A program made the position numbers and the translations under genes. 64,000 nucleotides of DNA from Nocardiopsis metallicus (GTDB taxonomy: Bacteria; Actinomycetota; Actinomycetes; Streptosporangiales; Streptosporangiaceae). Position 1 is the stretch's first letter, and each line of letters opens with the position of its first letter. The stretch lies in contig NZ_JACHDO010000001.1 in assembly GCF_014201115.1 (NCBI RefSeq), forward strand, positions 5,456,001-5,520,000, written 5' to 3'. Below, piece after piece: positions 16,513 through 25,562 of this stretch. The notes under the pieces were generated by a model. That model was not told the DNA's origin. It made no database searches and saw only the letters and a program-made list of their open reading frames with translations.

Positions 16513-16573
16513 ACGCCCGGCTGGCCCGGCGTCCGAGGACACCGGCCGGCCAGGCCCTCAGGGACCGGAGGAC

Positions 16574-18094
16574 TCACTCCGACGGCAGCCCGCCGTTGAC
16601 CCTTCGGGGGACAGCGAGCGGGTTGCCGTCCCTGAGTTCCGGGGGCAGCAGCGGCTGCGGCACCGACTGGTAGGTGACCGGGCGCAGGAACCGGCGGATC
16701 GCGGTACTGCCCACCGAGGTGTGCAGGGGCGCGGTCGTCGCCGGATAGGGGCCGCCGTGGGTCATCGCGTGGGTGACCGCCACCCCGGTCGGCCAGCCGT
16801 TCCAGATCACCCGCCCCGCCACCGAGGCGCCCAGGGCCAGCAGCGCCGGGGCCATCGGGTCCCCCTCCTCGCCGTGGACGGTGACGGTGAGCTGGCCGTG
16901 CAGTACCCCGCCCACCTCCAGCAGACGGCGTTCGTCGGGGTAGGAGACCACGAGGGTGGCGGGCCCGAAGCACTCGGCCAACAGGTCCTCGGAGTACTCC
17001 AGCAGGGAGTCGAGATCGGTGCGCAGCAGGCTCGGTGACCAGCCCTCGGCAGACTCCCGCCCCCTGACCAGCACCTCCGTGGCCGGATGGCCGCTCAGAG
17101 CGTCCAGCCCGCGGACGAACCCCTCACCCACCCGGTCGTTGAGCAGCGGGGCGGCGGCCCGGCCCTCGAAGTCGGCGACCAGCGCGTCCAGCTCGGCGCC
17201 CTCGGGGACGAAGACCACCCCGGGCTTGGTGCAGAACTGGCCCGAGCCCATCGTGGCCGAACCCGCGTAGCCCTCCAGGACCTCCCCGCCCCGGGCGGAC
17301 ATCGCCGCGCGGGTCACGAACACCGGGTTGACGCTGCCGAGCTCCCCGTAGAACGGGATGGGTTCCGGGCGTGAGACCGCGAGGTCGTACAGGGCGCGCC
17401 CGCCGGGGATGGAACCGGTGAAGCCCACCGCCCGTGTGAGCGGGTGCGTGACCGCGCGCTTGCCCGCCTCGAACCCGCTCACCAGTGCGAACACACCCTC
17501 AGGCGCACCGGCGTCGGCCAGCGCGGCCACCACCAGCTCAGCGGTCAGGCGGGCGAGCTCCGGGTGGCCGGGGTGGGCCTTGACCACCACCGGGCAGCCC
17601 GCGGCCAGGGCCGAGGCGGTGTCGCCGCCGGCCGTGGAGAAGGCGAAGGGGAAGTTGCTGGCCCCGAACACCACCACCGGGCCCAGCGGGACCAGCAGGC
17701 GCCGCACGTCCGGCCGCGGCGTGCCCCAGTCCGGGTCGGCCGGGTCGATCATCGCCTCCAGGTACTCGCCCTCCTCCAGGACGTCCGCGAACAGGCGCAG
17801 CTGGAAGGTGGTCCGGCCGAGCTCACCCCGGCAGCGCGCTTCGGGGTAGTGGGCCTCGGCCATCGCGACGGGGACGAGCCGGTCGGCCGCACCGTCCAGG
17901 GCGTCGGCCACGGCCCGCAGCGCGCGGGCGCGTTCGGCGGCGGGCAGGGCGGCGTAGAGCGGAGCCGCGGCGGCCGCGCGCTCCAGTACGGCGTCGAGTT
18001 CCTCGGGAGTGGTCTCACGGAGCCCTTCCGCTGCGGCTCCGGGGCTAGCTGCAACGTCCGGGGCCGAGGTGACGCGTGGGGTTTCGGTGGTCAT
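16574..18094 (-). CDS. 2,5-dioxovalerate (alpha-ketoglutarate semialdehyde) dehydrogenase
   Basis: A 506-residue NADP-type aldehyde dehydrogenase that oxidises 2,5-dioxopentanoate to 2-oxoglutarate, the last step of non-phosphorylating pentose, sugar-acid or hydroxyproline breakdown. The subfamily is marked by FGASNFPFAFSTAGGDTASA and VVVKAHPGHP; GFTGSIPGGRAL is the cofactor loop, YGELGSVNPVF holds the general-base Glu, and GQFCTKPG holds the catalytic Cys. AGGAGG sits just upstream of the ATG at 18094. No other pathway gene is adjacent, so the feeding pathway is unknown. Confidence 0.88.
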   Translation of the reverse strand: MTTETPRVTSAPDVAASPGAAAEGLRETTPEELDAVLERAAAAAPLYAALPAAERARALRAVADALDGAADRLVPVAMAEAHYPEARCRGELGRTTFQLRLFADVLEEGEYLEAMIDPADPDWGTPRPDVRRLLVPLGPVVVFGASNFPFAFSTAGGDTASALAAGCPVVVKAHPGHPELARLTAELVVAALADAGAPEGVFALVSGFEAGKRAVTHPLTRAVGFTGSIPGGRALYDLAVSRPEPIPFYGELGSVNPVFVTRAAMSARGGEVLEGYAGSATMGSGQFCTKPGVVFVPEGAELDALVADFEGRAAAPLLNDRVGEGFVRGLDALSGHPATEVLVRGRESAEGWSPSLLRTDLDSLLEYSEDLLAECFGPATLVVSYPDERRLLEVGGVLHGQLTVTVHGEEGDPMAPALLALGASVAGRVIWNGWPTGVAVTHAMTHGGPYPATTAPLHTSVGSTAIRRFLRPVTYQSVPQPLLPPELRDGNPLAVPRRVNGGLPSE

Positions 18095-18396
18095 GTCCAG
18101 AACCTCCTGGAGGGGTACGCGCCCTGCGTCGGGCACAGAACCCACGATGCCATGACCCCTTCTGTTCGGCACGGCACACCGCTCGGAGGGCGAGCGCTCG
18201 ACTACCCAAGGCGACACCGTGCGGCGCCGAGCGGCGCAACAGACAAAAGACGCGGCTCCGCCCCCGCGTCCCCACGCCGCCGCCACCTCGCAGAACGTCG
18301 GCCGCACCGGCCGGGAACGCGCTCCCCCGAGGATCCCGGGAACGAAACTGGAATTTCCCCGGAACCAGTTGATTCCGGAAAGGCATCATAGGTGTT
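18095..18396. other. Divergent intergenic region with inverted repeat
   Basis: A 302-bp spacer between the dehydrogenase and the divergent TetR gene. AACTGG (18346-18351) and CCAGTT (18365-18370) form a 6-bp dyad centred 39 bp before the TetR start, with GGAATTTCC inside it, a reasonable site for TetR autoregulation. Nothing else is evident in it. Confidence 0.5.
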
Positions 18397-19155
18397 GTGA
18401 CGACTAATTCCCGAAGTTCAACGCCCCCGCGCGCGCGGCGGAACCCCGGTGCGAACAACGGGACCGCCGCTCCGCGTAAGAGCCGTGGACCCGCAAGCGT
18501 CGCCAACGACGAACTCGCGTTCGCCCAGGCCCCCCTGCGCAGGCTCCCGGCCCAACAGCGCAGCATGGTCCGGGTCCAGCGCATGCTCGACTGCTGCGCC
18601 GACCTCCTCGACGAAGTCGGCTACGACAACCTCTCCACCACCCGCATCGCCGAACGCGCCGGGGTGGCCATCGGCTCCGTCTACCAGTTCTTCCCGGACA
18701 AGAAGGCGATCACCCAGGCCCTGGGACTGCGTTTCCTGGACCAGTTCAGCTCCCGGGTCACCGAACGCCTGGCGGACGCCTCGTTCACCCACTGGACCGT
18801 GGCCGTCGACGCCATCATCGACGAGTACATCGACATGCACCGCAACGTGCCGGGTTTTCGCAGCCTGCACTTCGGTGACATAGTCGACCCCCGGCTGCTC
18901 AGCGGCGGCAGCGACAACAACCGCGTCATCTCGGTGCGGCTGCGCAGGATCATCGTCTCCGTCACCGGAATCCCCGACGACGACGAACTCGACCGCGCCA
19001 TCCACGTCGCCGTCGAAGCCGCGGACGCCGTCCTCAAACTCGCCTTCCGCGACAACCCCGACGGCGACCCCGCCCTCGTCTACGAGGCCAAGCGCCTGGT
19101 CAGCAGCTACCTGTCCCACTTCTCCGAACGCAACGGAGGCGATCATCCTTGGTAG
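18397..19155 (+). CDS. TetR-family transcriptional regulator
   Basis: A 252-residue regulator with an extended Arg/Ser/Ala-rich N-terminus of about 50 residues. The TetR HTH is at about residues 58-105 (MLDCCADLLDEVGYDNLSTT, then RIAERAGVAIGSVYQFFPDK). The C-terminal domain is all helical and not assignable to a ligand class. The start is a GTG 3 bp after a TTG. The gene overlaps the next gene by 7 bp, implying translational coupling with the hydrolase-like protein. Confidence 0.88.
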   Translation: MTTNSRSSTPPRARRNPGANNGTAAPRKSRGPASVANDELAFAQAPLRRLPAQQRSMVRVQRMLDCCADLLDEVGYDNLSTTRIAERAGVAIGSVYQFFPDKKAITQALGLRFLDQFSSRVTERLADASFTHWTVAVDAIIDEYIDMHRNVPGFRSLHFGDIVDPRLLSGGSDNNRVISVRLRRIIVSVTGIPDDDELDRAIHVAVEAADAVLKLAFRDNPDGDPALVYEAKRLVSSYLSHFSERNGGDHPW

Positions 19156-20051
19156 TCGACGCACCGTCCCTCTCCGCACCCCTCACCGGCACCGCCGCGG
19201 GCGTGCCCTTCCTCGCCCTGCCCCCGGCCGCGGCCACCGACGTCCCGGCCCCGCTCGTGGTGGGCCTGCACGCCTTCGAACCACCGCGCAGTGAGTCGGC
19301 CCTGGCCGGAGCGGTCCCCATGGCCTCCCTCCCGGCCTGGCGCGTCTACCTCGGCCTACCCCTGTTCGGCCACCGCCTGCCCGAGGGCGGTGTGGCCGAG
19401 ATCAACCAGCGCGGTGAACGCGACTACCTCGTCGAGCTCTTCGGCCCGGTGGTCGAGGAGGCCGCGGCCGAACTGCGCCGGGTCGTCGACGAGCTGCGTT
19501 CGACCTTCCCCGTCGCCGACGTCCCGGTCGGCCTGGTGGGGGTGGGCGCCGGAGCCAGCGCCGTACTCCTGGCCCTGGCCGAGAAACGCCTGCCGTTGGG
19601 CGCGGCAGCGGTCATCAACCCGATCGTGGACCCCTCACTCCTCATGGCCGCCCGCGAACGCCGCACGGGCACCCCGTACCGCTGGGGCCCGCAGGCCCAG
19701 CAGACCCGGAGCTGGCTGGACTTCTCCGCCAGGGCCGCCGAGATCTCCGGCACCGGCACCCCCATGCTCGTGGTCAACGGCGGCCGGGACGAGGTCGCCC
19801 CGCCCGAGCACGGCCGCGCCTTCCACGACGTCCTCACCCGGCAGAGCGCGGAGCAGGGCCTTCAGCGGGACGTCCGGCATGCGCTCCGTCACATCGTGGT
19901 GCCCGACCTGGCACACGCGATCGGCCCCGAGCCCGGCCTCGAACCGGGCCCGCTCACGCCAGCCGGGGTGCTCACCGACCGAGCCCTCACCGAGTGGTTC
20001 CACCTGCACCTGACCACTTCCACGCAGGTCCAGGCGCCCGCGGACTCCTAG
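19149..20051 (+). CDS. Alpha/beta-hydrolase-fold protein with altered nucleophile elbow
   Basis: A 300-residue protein with the outline of an alpha/beta hydrolase or dienelactone-hydrolase fold. The N-terminal strand LVVGLHAFEPP takes the oxyanion position. The nucleophile elbow reads GLVGVGAGASA where active enzymes have G-x-S-x-G; GVGAG has Gly instead of Ser. The acid (VVNGGRDEVAPPEHG) and His (DLAHAIGPE) positions remain. Start is taken as TTG at 19149, with GGAGG about 9 nt upstream and a 7-bp overlap with the TetR gene. Coupling suggests a shared ligand; an inactive hydrolase could bind rather than cleave it. Confidence 0.7.
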   Translation: MVVDAPSLSAPLTGTAAGVPFLALPPAAATDVPAPLVVGLHAFEPPRSESALAGAVPMASLPAWRVYLGLPLFGHRLPEGGVAEINQRGERDYLVELFGPVVEEAAAELRRVVDELRSTFPVADVPVGLVGVGAGASAVLLALAEKRLPLGAAAVINPIVDPSLLMAARERRTGTPYRWGPQAQQTRSWLDFSARAAEISGTGTPMLVVNGGRDEVAPPEHGRAFHDVLTRQSAEQGLQRDVRHALRHIVVPDLAHAIGPEPGLEPGPLTPAGVLTDRALTEWFHLHLTTSTQVQAPADS

Positions 20052-20256
20052 GTCCCGGCTTCCCCCGGTCCCGGTCGCGCGTCCCGGACACGGCAACAGC
20101 CGACGTTCACCCACAGCACCCCGCGGCATTGCCCCGAGGCCGCTTCCCGGACGTCACCGCGACAGTCAGTACACGTTCCATGGGATCATCCAGGGGCGAC
20201 CGCGCCAGCGGTCCCATCTGATCCGTTTCGACTCATCCACCAGGAGGGCGAACCAC

Positions 20257-20880
20257 GTGACGGAACCGGCACCGGTCTTTGCCAGCGGGGTCGACAACGA
20301 GAGGCTGAACGCGCAGCTGCGCTTCATCCTCGAAGTGGACAAACTCAAGCGGGTCCTGCGGCAGAACCTGCTGGTGGACGGCTCCCGGCGGGAGAACTCC
20401 GCGGAGCACTCCTGGCACCTGGCGCTGTCCGCCCGCACCTTCGCCGAGTACGCGCCCGAGGGCACCGACATCGATCGCGTCACCGAGATGCTCCTGATCC
20501 ACGACATCGTGGAGATCGACGCGGGCGACACCTTCCTGTTCGACCAGGTCAGCACCGAGACGCAGGCGGAGCGCGAGCGCGCCGCCGCCGACCGCCTCTT
20601 CCCGCTCCTGCCCGAGGACCAGGCCGTCCGGGCCCGTGAGCTGTGGGAGGAGTTCGAGGCGCGGCTGACCCCGGAGGCGCGGTTCGCCCGCGCGGTCGAC
20701 CGCCTCGCCCCGATGCTCGCCAACTGGCACAACGAGGGCGGCGCGTGGGTGCGCTTCGGCGTGACCCGGGCACAGGTCATGGAGAAGGTGAAGATGATCT
20801 CCGAGGGCTCCGAGGCCCTGGGGTCCTACGCCACCGCCCTGATCGACGACGCGGACCGGCGCGGCTACTTCCGCGGCTGA
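20257..20880 (+). CDS. HD-domain phosphohydrolase (YfbR/5'-nucleotidase-like)
   Basis: A 207-residue HD-domain protein. The metal ligands are visible: His in ENSAEHSWHLAL, the HD pair in LLIHDIVEIDAGDT, and a distal Asp in FARAVDRLAPML. This matches the HD family that removes phosphate from deoxynucleoside monophosphates (YfbR type), acting in nucleotide-pool control. AGGAGG lies 9 nt before the GTG start. It converges with the TauE gene 24 bp away. Confidence 0.85.
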   Translation: MTEPAPVFASGVDNERLNAQLRFILEVDKLKRVLRQNLLVDGSRRENSAEHSWHLALSARTFAEYAPEGTDIDRVTEMLLIHDIVEIDAGDTFLFDQVSTETQAERERAAADRLFPLLPEDQAVRARELWEEFEARLTPEARFARAVDRLAPMLANWHNEGGAWVRFGVTRAQVMEKVKMISEGSEALGSYATALIDDADRRGYFRG

Positions 20881-20903
20881 GCGGCCGGACGGGCCGAACC
20901 GGG

Positions 20904-21662
20904 TCAGACCCGGCCCATGATCAGCTGGACCGCGGCGGTCAGACCGACGATGACCAGCACCGCGCGCAGGGCCGTCGGACTGAGCCTGCGGCCGAAGTTG
21001 GCGCCCAGGTAGCCGCCGACGATGGTGCCGACCGCGAGCAGGGCCACCACGGGCCACGCGGGTGAGGCCAGCACGATGTAGAACACCGCGGCGGTGCTGT
21101 TGGCGATGGTGGCCAGCGCGTTCTTCAGAGCGTTGAGCCGCTGGAGGTCGTCGTCCAGGGTCGCGCCGAGCAGGCTGATCAGGATGATCCCCTGTGCGGC
21201 GGCGAAGTACCCGCCGTAGGTCCCGGCCCCGTATGCGCCCACCGGCATCCAGACGCCGCCGTTCTTCGAGGCGGGCTTGCGCGAGCGGGCCCACTTGGTG
21301 ATGCGGGGCTGGAAGATGATCAGCAGGCAGGCACCGCCGATCATGAACGGCACCACGGACTCGAAGACGCCCGAGGGCAGGTAGATCAGCAGCATGGCGC
21401 CGGTGAAGGCGCCGAGGAAGGACATGGTACCGAAACGGATCAGCCGTTCCTTCTGCCCGGCCAGCTCGCGCCGGTAGGCGATGGTTCCGCTGAGTGTCCC
21501 GGGGGCAAGGCCGACGCTGTTGGAGATGGTCGCGGTGATCGGCGGGTAGCCGAGCGCGAGCAGCACCGGGAAGGTGAAGAGCGTCCCCGAACCGGCGATG
21601 GCGTTGATCCCGCCGGCGGCCACACCGGCGATCAGAATGGCCAGGGCCTCCCAGAGTTCCAT
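20904..21662 (-). CDS. TauE/SafE-family membrane exporter
   Basis: A 252-residue, about 8-TM permease of the TauE/SafE (former DUF81) family, usually moving sulfite, sulfoacetate or other sulfonates out of the cell. The repeat half-motifs are present: VAAGGINAIAGSGTLFTFPV with ATISNSVGLAPG near the N-terminus, and GGYLGANFGRRLSP in the second half. The length is normal. No sulfur-metabolism genes adjoin, so the substrate is not inferable. Confidence 0.85.
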   Translation of the reverse strand: MELWEALAILIAGVAAGGINAIAGSGTLFTFPVLLALGYPPITATISNSVGLAPGTLSGTIAYRRELAGQKERLIRFGTMSFLGAFTGAMLLIYLPSGVFESVVPFMIGGACLLIIFQPRITKWARSRKPASKNGGVWMPVGAYGAGTYGGYFAAAQGIILISLLGATLDDDLQRLNALKNALATIANSTAAVFYIVLASPAWPVVALLAVGTIVGGYLGANFGRRLSPTALRAVLVIVGLTAAVQLIMGRV

Positions 21663-21759
21663 CCCACCGGCCTTCCGAACTACGCTCCCCGACCCTCGAG
21701 GGCCAGAACAGACTACGAGACCCGGTCATCGGATCATCAGGCCGGGGCCGGACGAACAC

Positions 21760-21797
21760 GAGGCCCCGCCGCACCGGTTCGGGTACCGCGGGGCCTC
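21760..21797 (-). terminator. Terminator of the SPFH gene
   Basis: GAGGCCCCG (21760-21768) pairs with CGGGGCCTC (21789-21797), 13 bp past the stop codon of the SPFH gene and upstream of TauE. Confidence 0.65.
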
Positions 21798-21810
21798 ACG
21801 AGGAATCAGG

Positions 21811-22740
21811 TCAGGTCGGGATCTTCACGACCTCTTTCTGGATGCGCTCGAAGGCGCTGCTGACGCCCTGGAGCGCCTGACCCATCTCCGCCGGGACGAT
21901 CCACACCTTGTTGGCGTCGCCCTTGGCGATCTCCGGGAGCTTCTGGAGGTACTGGTAGGCGAGCACGTCCGGGTCGACCCGGCTCGTGTGCAGGGCCTTG
22001 AACACCATGTGGATGGCGTCGGCCTCACCGCGGGCCCGCAGGGTCTGAGCGTCCGCGTCGGCCTTGGCCGTGAGCATCTGCGCCTCGGCGTTACCCTTCG
22101 CCTTCAGCACGGACGAGGAGCGTTCACCCTCGGCCCGCAGAACCAGGGCCTGCTTCTCACCCTCGGCACTGAGCAGCTGGGCGCGCTTCTCGCGGTCCGC
22201 GCGCATCTGCATCTCCATCGCCTCCTGCACGGAGGACGGCGGCTCGATGCCCTTGAGCTCGATCCGGCTGATCTCGATGCCCCAGTCGCGCGTGGCCTCG
22301 TCCAGTACGGACTTGAGCTCGCGGTTGATCTGGTCCCGGGAGGTGAGCGTGCCCTCCAGGTTCATGCCACCGATCACGTTGCGCAGGGTCGCGAGGGTGA
22401 GCTGCTCGACCGCCTGGATGAAGTTGGCGACCTCGTAGGTGGCGCGGTAGGCGTCCACGACCCGGATGTAGACCGCGGAGTCGACCTCGACCGCCAGGTT
22501 GTCCTCGGTGATGGCCGACTGCGGCGGGAAGCTGACCACCTGCACCCGGCGGTCGATACGTTCCCGGACCTGGTCAACACCGGGAATCACGATGTTGAAA
22601 CCGGAACTGAGCGTTCGGTGGAACTTACCGAAACGCTCGACCACGTCCTCCATCGAGTGCGGCACGATACGCACGCTTCGCCAGAAGATGATCAACAGGA
22701 CGGCGACGAAAAGTACGACGACGATGATGCTCGTAGCCAT
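21811..22740 (-). CDS. SPFH/Band 7 (stomatin-like) membrane scaffold protein
   Basis: A 309-residue stomatin/QmcA-type protein. It has one N-terminal TM (IIVVVLFVAVLLIIFWRSV), then the SPFH domain (residues 27-190) with IVPHSMEDVVERFGKFHRTL, a PGVD turn and GIEISRIELKGIEPP. A charged Ala/Glu-rich coiled coil (MQMRADREKRAQLLSAEGEK onward) runs to about 255. These proteins form large rings or microdomains in the membrane. They often neighbour an NfeD partner; none is seen here. GGGAGGG lies about 10 nt upstream of the ATG. Confidence 0.92.
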   Translation of the reverse strand: MATSIIVVVLFVAVLLIIFWRSVRIVPHSMEDVVERFGKFHRTLSSGFNIVIPGVDQVRERIDRRVQVVSFPPQSAITEDNLAVEVDSAVYIRVVDAYRATYEVANFIQAVEQLTLATLRNVIGGMNLEGTLTSRDQINRELKSVLDEATRDWGIEISRIELKGIEPPSSVQEAMEMQMRADREKRAQLLSAEGEKQALVLRAEGERSSSVLKAKGNAEAQMLTAKADADAQTLRARGEADAIHMVFKALHTSRVDPDVLAYQYLQKLPEIAKGDANKVWIVPAEMGQALQGVSSAFERIQKEVVKIPT

Positions 22741-23063
22741 GGGTTAGCGAACCCTCCCGACGTCGAACCGGGTAACGGTGTTCAACAGCGGCATCTGCGG
22801 CAGCTCCGGATCTCCTGACGGGGGTGACAGGCAGCGTGGAAGCGGACCGCACCCTCGCGGCCCGCCGGGGATGATCATAAAGCGCGCCGAAATAGAGCGA
22901 TCCGCTCACTGAACGTTGACGCTACCCCATACCCCTCCGGGACGACCACATCCGGACGGAAATAGGATTTACGGACAATACATTCTCGGCATATAAACGT
23001 CCCCTATTTCACGGGAACAGCCACGTCAGGCAGGCAGCCAACCTCAGGGGGACGAGGGCGGCC
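22741..23063. other. 323-bp spacer upstream of the SPFH gene
   Basis: Holds the SPFH promoter region on the minus strand. A short AT-rich patch lies at about 22960-23010 (AAATAGGATTTACGGACAAT region). No gene is supported. Confidence 0.5.
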
Positions 23064-23852
23064 CTAGACAGCCCTGGCCGTCCAACGTCCCCCGTCGCGC
23101 TCCACCTTCAACGGCAGCCCGAAGGTCTCGCTGAGGTGCTCGGCGGTCATCACCTCGTCCAGCGGCCCGGCCTGCACCACGGCCCCGTCCCGGATCAGCA
23201 GCCCGTGCGTGAAGCCGGGCGGGATCTCCTCGACGTGGTGGGAGACCACCACCAGCGCCGGCGCCATCGCGTTCGCGGCCAGCTTGCCCAGACGACGCAG
23301 CAGGTCCTCACGGCCGCCCAGGTCCAGCCCGGCCGCGGGCTCGTCCAGGAGCAGCAGCTCGGGGTCGGACATCAGCGCGCGGGCGATCAGCACCCGCTTG
23401 CGCTCGCCCTCGGAAAGAGTGTGGAAGTCGCGGTCGGCGAGGTCGGCCACGCCCCAGTGACCCAGCAGCGCACGCGCCCGACCGTAGTCGGGGGTGCCGT
23501 ACTCCTCGCGGAAGCGCCCCAGATACCCGTAGGCGGCGCTGACCACCAGATCGAGAACAGGCGTGCCCTCCTCGATCCGGTTGGACACCGAGGCGCCCGC
23601 GTAGCCGATCAGCGGCCGCAGCTCGAACACGTCGACTCCGCCGAGGTGCTCCCCGAGGATCTCGACCCTGCCCGCGGTGGGGTACAGCTGGCTGGAAGCC
23701 ACGTTCAGCAGGGTGGTCTTGCCCGCCCCGTTGGGACCGAGCACGACCCAGCGCTCGCCCTCCAGCACCGACCAGTCGGCACCGTCGAGCAGGTTCTCGC
23801 CGCCGCGCCGTACCGTGACCCCGTTCAGGCCCAGAACACGCCCGTCCATCAT
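23064..23852 (-). CDS. ABC transporter ATP-binding protein (stand-alone)
   Basis: A 262-residue ATPase. Walker A is GPNGAGKTT, the signature region reads LSEGERKRVLIARAL, Walker B is LLLLDEPAAGLD and the switch His is in VVVSHHVEEIP. No permease gene is near. This type resembles the molybdate-like/YlmA group of orphan ABC ATPases in actinobacteria. Two ATGs (23852, 23849) follow an AGGAGG with almost no spacing and a GTG lies at 23873, so the start is uncertain by a few residues. It is divergent from the next gene. Confidence 0.85.
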   Translation of the reverse strand: MMDGRVLGLNGVTVRRGGENLLDGADWSVLEGERWVVLGPNGAGKTTLLNVASSQLYPTAGRVEILGEHLGGVDVFELRPLIGYAGASVSNRIEEGTPVLDLVVSAAYGYLGRFREEYGTPDYGRARALLGHWGVADLADRDFHTLSEGERKRVLIARALMSDPELLLLDEPAAGLDLGGREDLLRRLGKLAANAMAPALVVVSHHVEEIPPGFTHGLLIRDGAVVQAGPLDEVMTAEHLSETFGLPLKVERDGGRWTARAV

Positions 23853-23904
23853 CCTCCTATCGTCACGTCCCACGCCGGTGCACGGGCCGCCCTACCCTGA
23901 AGTA

Positions 23905-24666
23905 ATGCAACTGACGTCCGCACCGCTCGTCGCCTGGGGCAACGCCTGGCTGTCCGGCCACGTCGGGTTGGACGACGCCGTCGACGCCGTGGAACGCCGG
24001 GGCGGCCCCAACCTGATCGGGACAGTACCTCCAGGCGACCTGCCGTTCGACAGCGGCGTACCGCTGCGTACCGCACTGGTACGCCTTCGTGGCCTGGGGT
24101 TGTCCGCGTTCCGGTTGGCGCTGCCCGCCTGGGGTGATCCGTTCGGGCTGGTGGGCCCGGCCGAGCTCAACCAGGCCGCCATCGAGGCTCAGGAGGGGGT
24201 GCTGGTGCAGCTCGCCGACCGGCAGGTGGGCCTGGTGCCCGCCGCCGACCGGCGTGGTTCATCCTACGTGGGCGTTTCGTGGGCTCCGTATCCGGCAAAC
24301 GACGCCGTTCCCCGAACACCCGACCTGCCCGAGGCCGAGCGGCAGCTCAAGCTCACGCTGCTCCAGGTCGCCGAACAACTCCAGGGCGTGGACGACGTCG
24401 CGGGGTTCGCCCCGGCCGTGCACAGGGCCCTCGGTGACCTGGGTGACCCGGGTGTCCCGCTGTTGGCCCACGGCTACCCTCACCGCGCGCACCGGGTGGC
24501 GGCTCAGGCCGAGCGGCTGGCAAGAGTAGTGGAACTGGCCGAGCCCACCTCCGGAAGGGGCCTCAGCGCCTACCAGGCACAGCTCCGCCGGGACGCCCTC
24601 CACCAGCTCGACGCGGCAGTGCGCAGGGCCCTGGTGGCGGCGCACGCCGCCATAGAGCTGCCGTAG
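23905..24666 (+). CDS. Conserved-looking hypothetical protein
   Basis: A 253-residue soluble protein without a motif I can name. It opens MQLTSAPLVAWGNAWLSGHV and has a long acidic-helical middle (EAERQLKLTLLQVAEQLQGV). The C-terminal helix is rich in Ala and Arg (ALHQLDAAVRRALVAAHAAI). Codon use is strongly GC3-biased and continuous, so it is very likely real. It is divergent from the ABC ATPase gene with a 52-bp gap. No membrane segment or signal peptide is present. Confidence 0.7.
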   Translation: MQLTSAPLVAWGNAWLSGHVGLDDAVDAVERRGGPNLIGTVPPGDLPFDSGVPLRTALVRLRGLGLSAFRLALPAWGDPFGLVGPAELNQAAIEAQEGVLVQLADRQVGLVPAADRRGSSYVGVSWAPYPANDAVPRTPDLPEAERQLKLTLLQVAEQLQGVDDVAGFAPAVHRALGDLGDPGVPLLAHGYPHRAHRVAAQAERLARVVELAEPTSGRGLSAYQAQLRRDALHQLDAAVRRALVAAHAAIELP

Positions 24667-24826
24667 ACGGGTATGGAACCCTGGGAGTGGTGTCGGGAAT
24701 TCTCCGGGTGAAGCCAGGGGATTCACCTGATCCGCACGTGAAGCTCCCACCCCGATACTTGGGTGAGAGCAGCACAGGGTGAGAGGCCGCCCGTGGCCGA
24801 CCCGTATGAGGAGGAGAGCCGTCATC

Positions 24827-25480
24827 ATGCAACCCGAGCACATCCGAGCTTCGGACGCGGACCGGGACCAGGTTGCCGAACGACTCCGTGACGCCCTCGC
24901 GGAGGGGCGGCTCAGCCCGGTCGAACACGAGGAGCGCCTGGACACTCTCTACAAGGCCAAGACCATCGGGGAGCTGTCCCCGATCATCTCCGACCTCCCC
25001 GGCTCCGGAACCTCCGTGCCGTACGGCCGCACCGCCACGGACGGCGGGCTCGACAACGGCATGGAGGTCCTCGGCAGCGAAGCGCGGGACCTGGCCGGGC
25101 AGAGCAAGGGCTCGGAGAACCTCGTCGCGGTCTTCGGCGGCTGCGAGCGCCGGGGCCGCTGGCTGGTGGAGCCCCGAACCAACGTCTCCGTGCTCTGCGG
25201 CGGGGTGGAACTGGACCTGCGCGAAGCGGTGCTGAGCCAGCCCGAGGTGACCATCCAGCTCGCCGTGATCATGGGCGGGGTCGACATTACCGTGCCCCAC
25301 GGGGTGCGGGTGATCAACAACACGTCAGCGATTCTGGGCGGGACGGACCTGCACGGAACGGACCAGGTCACGGACCCAAACGCCCCCGTCGTACACCTGA
25401 CCGGCACCTGCATGCTGGGCGGAGTGGACGTCAAGGCCAAGAAGGTGAAGAAGAAGCGCAGGGGCCGCCGTGACAAATAG
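24827..25480 (+). CDS. DUF1707 (SHOCT-like) protein with LiaF-like C-terminal domain
   Basis: A 217-residue cytoplasmic protein. Residues 5-57 are the DUF1707 helical module (IRASDADRDQVAERLRDALA, then EGRLSPVEHEERLDTLYKAK). Residues 95-205 form a beta-solenoid-like part with repeated GG turns (VAVFGGCERRG, VLCGGVEL, VIMGGVDI, AILGGTDL, CMLGGVDV), as in LiaF/VraT-type proteins of cell-wall stress response. The tail is very basic (KAKKVKKKRRGRRDK). GGAGGAGAG precedes the ATG. A link to envelope stress is by family resemblance only. Confidence 0.85.
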   Translation: MQPEHIRASDADRDQVAERLRDALAEGRLSPVEHEERLDTLYKAKTIGELSPIISDLPGSGTSVPYGRTATDGGLDNGMEVLGSEARDLAGQSKGSENLVAVFGGCERRGRWLVEPRTNVSVLCGGVELDLREAVLSQPEVTIQLAVIMGGVDITVPHGVRVINNTSAILGGTDLHGTDQVTDPNAPVVHLTGTCMLGGVDVKAKKVKKKRRGRRDK

Positions 25481-25562
25481 TGTCCACATAGTGAACTAGC
25501 TGCGAAAACCCCGGCCCCTGACCGTCACTCCCGCCCCACGGCCGAGTACCGTGAAGATCGCC

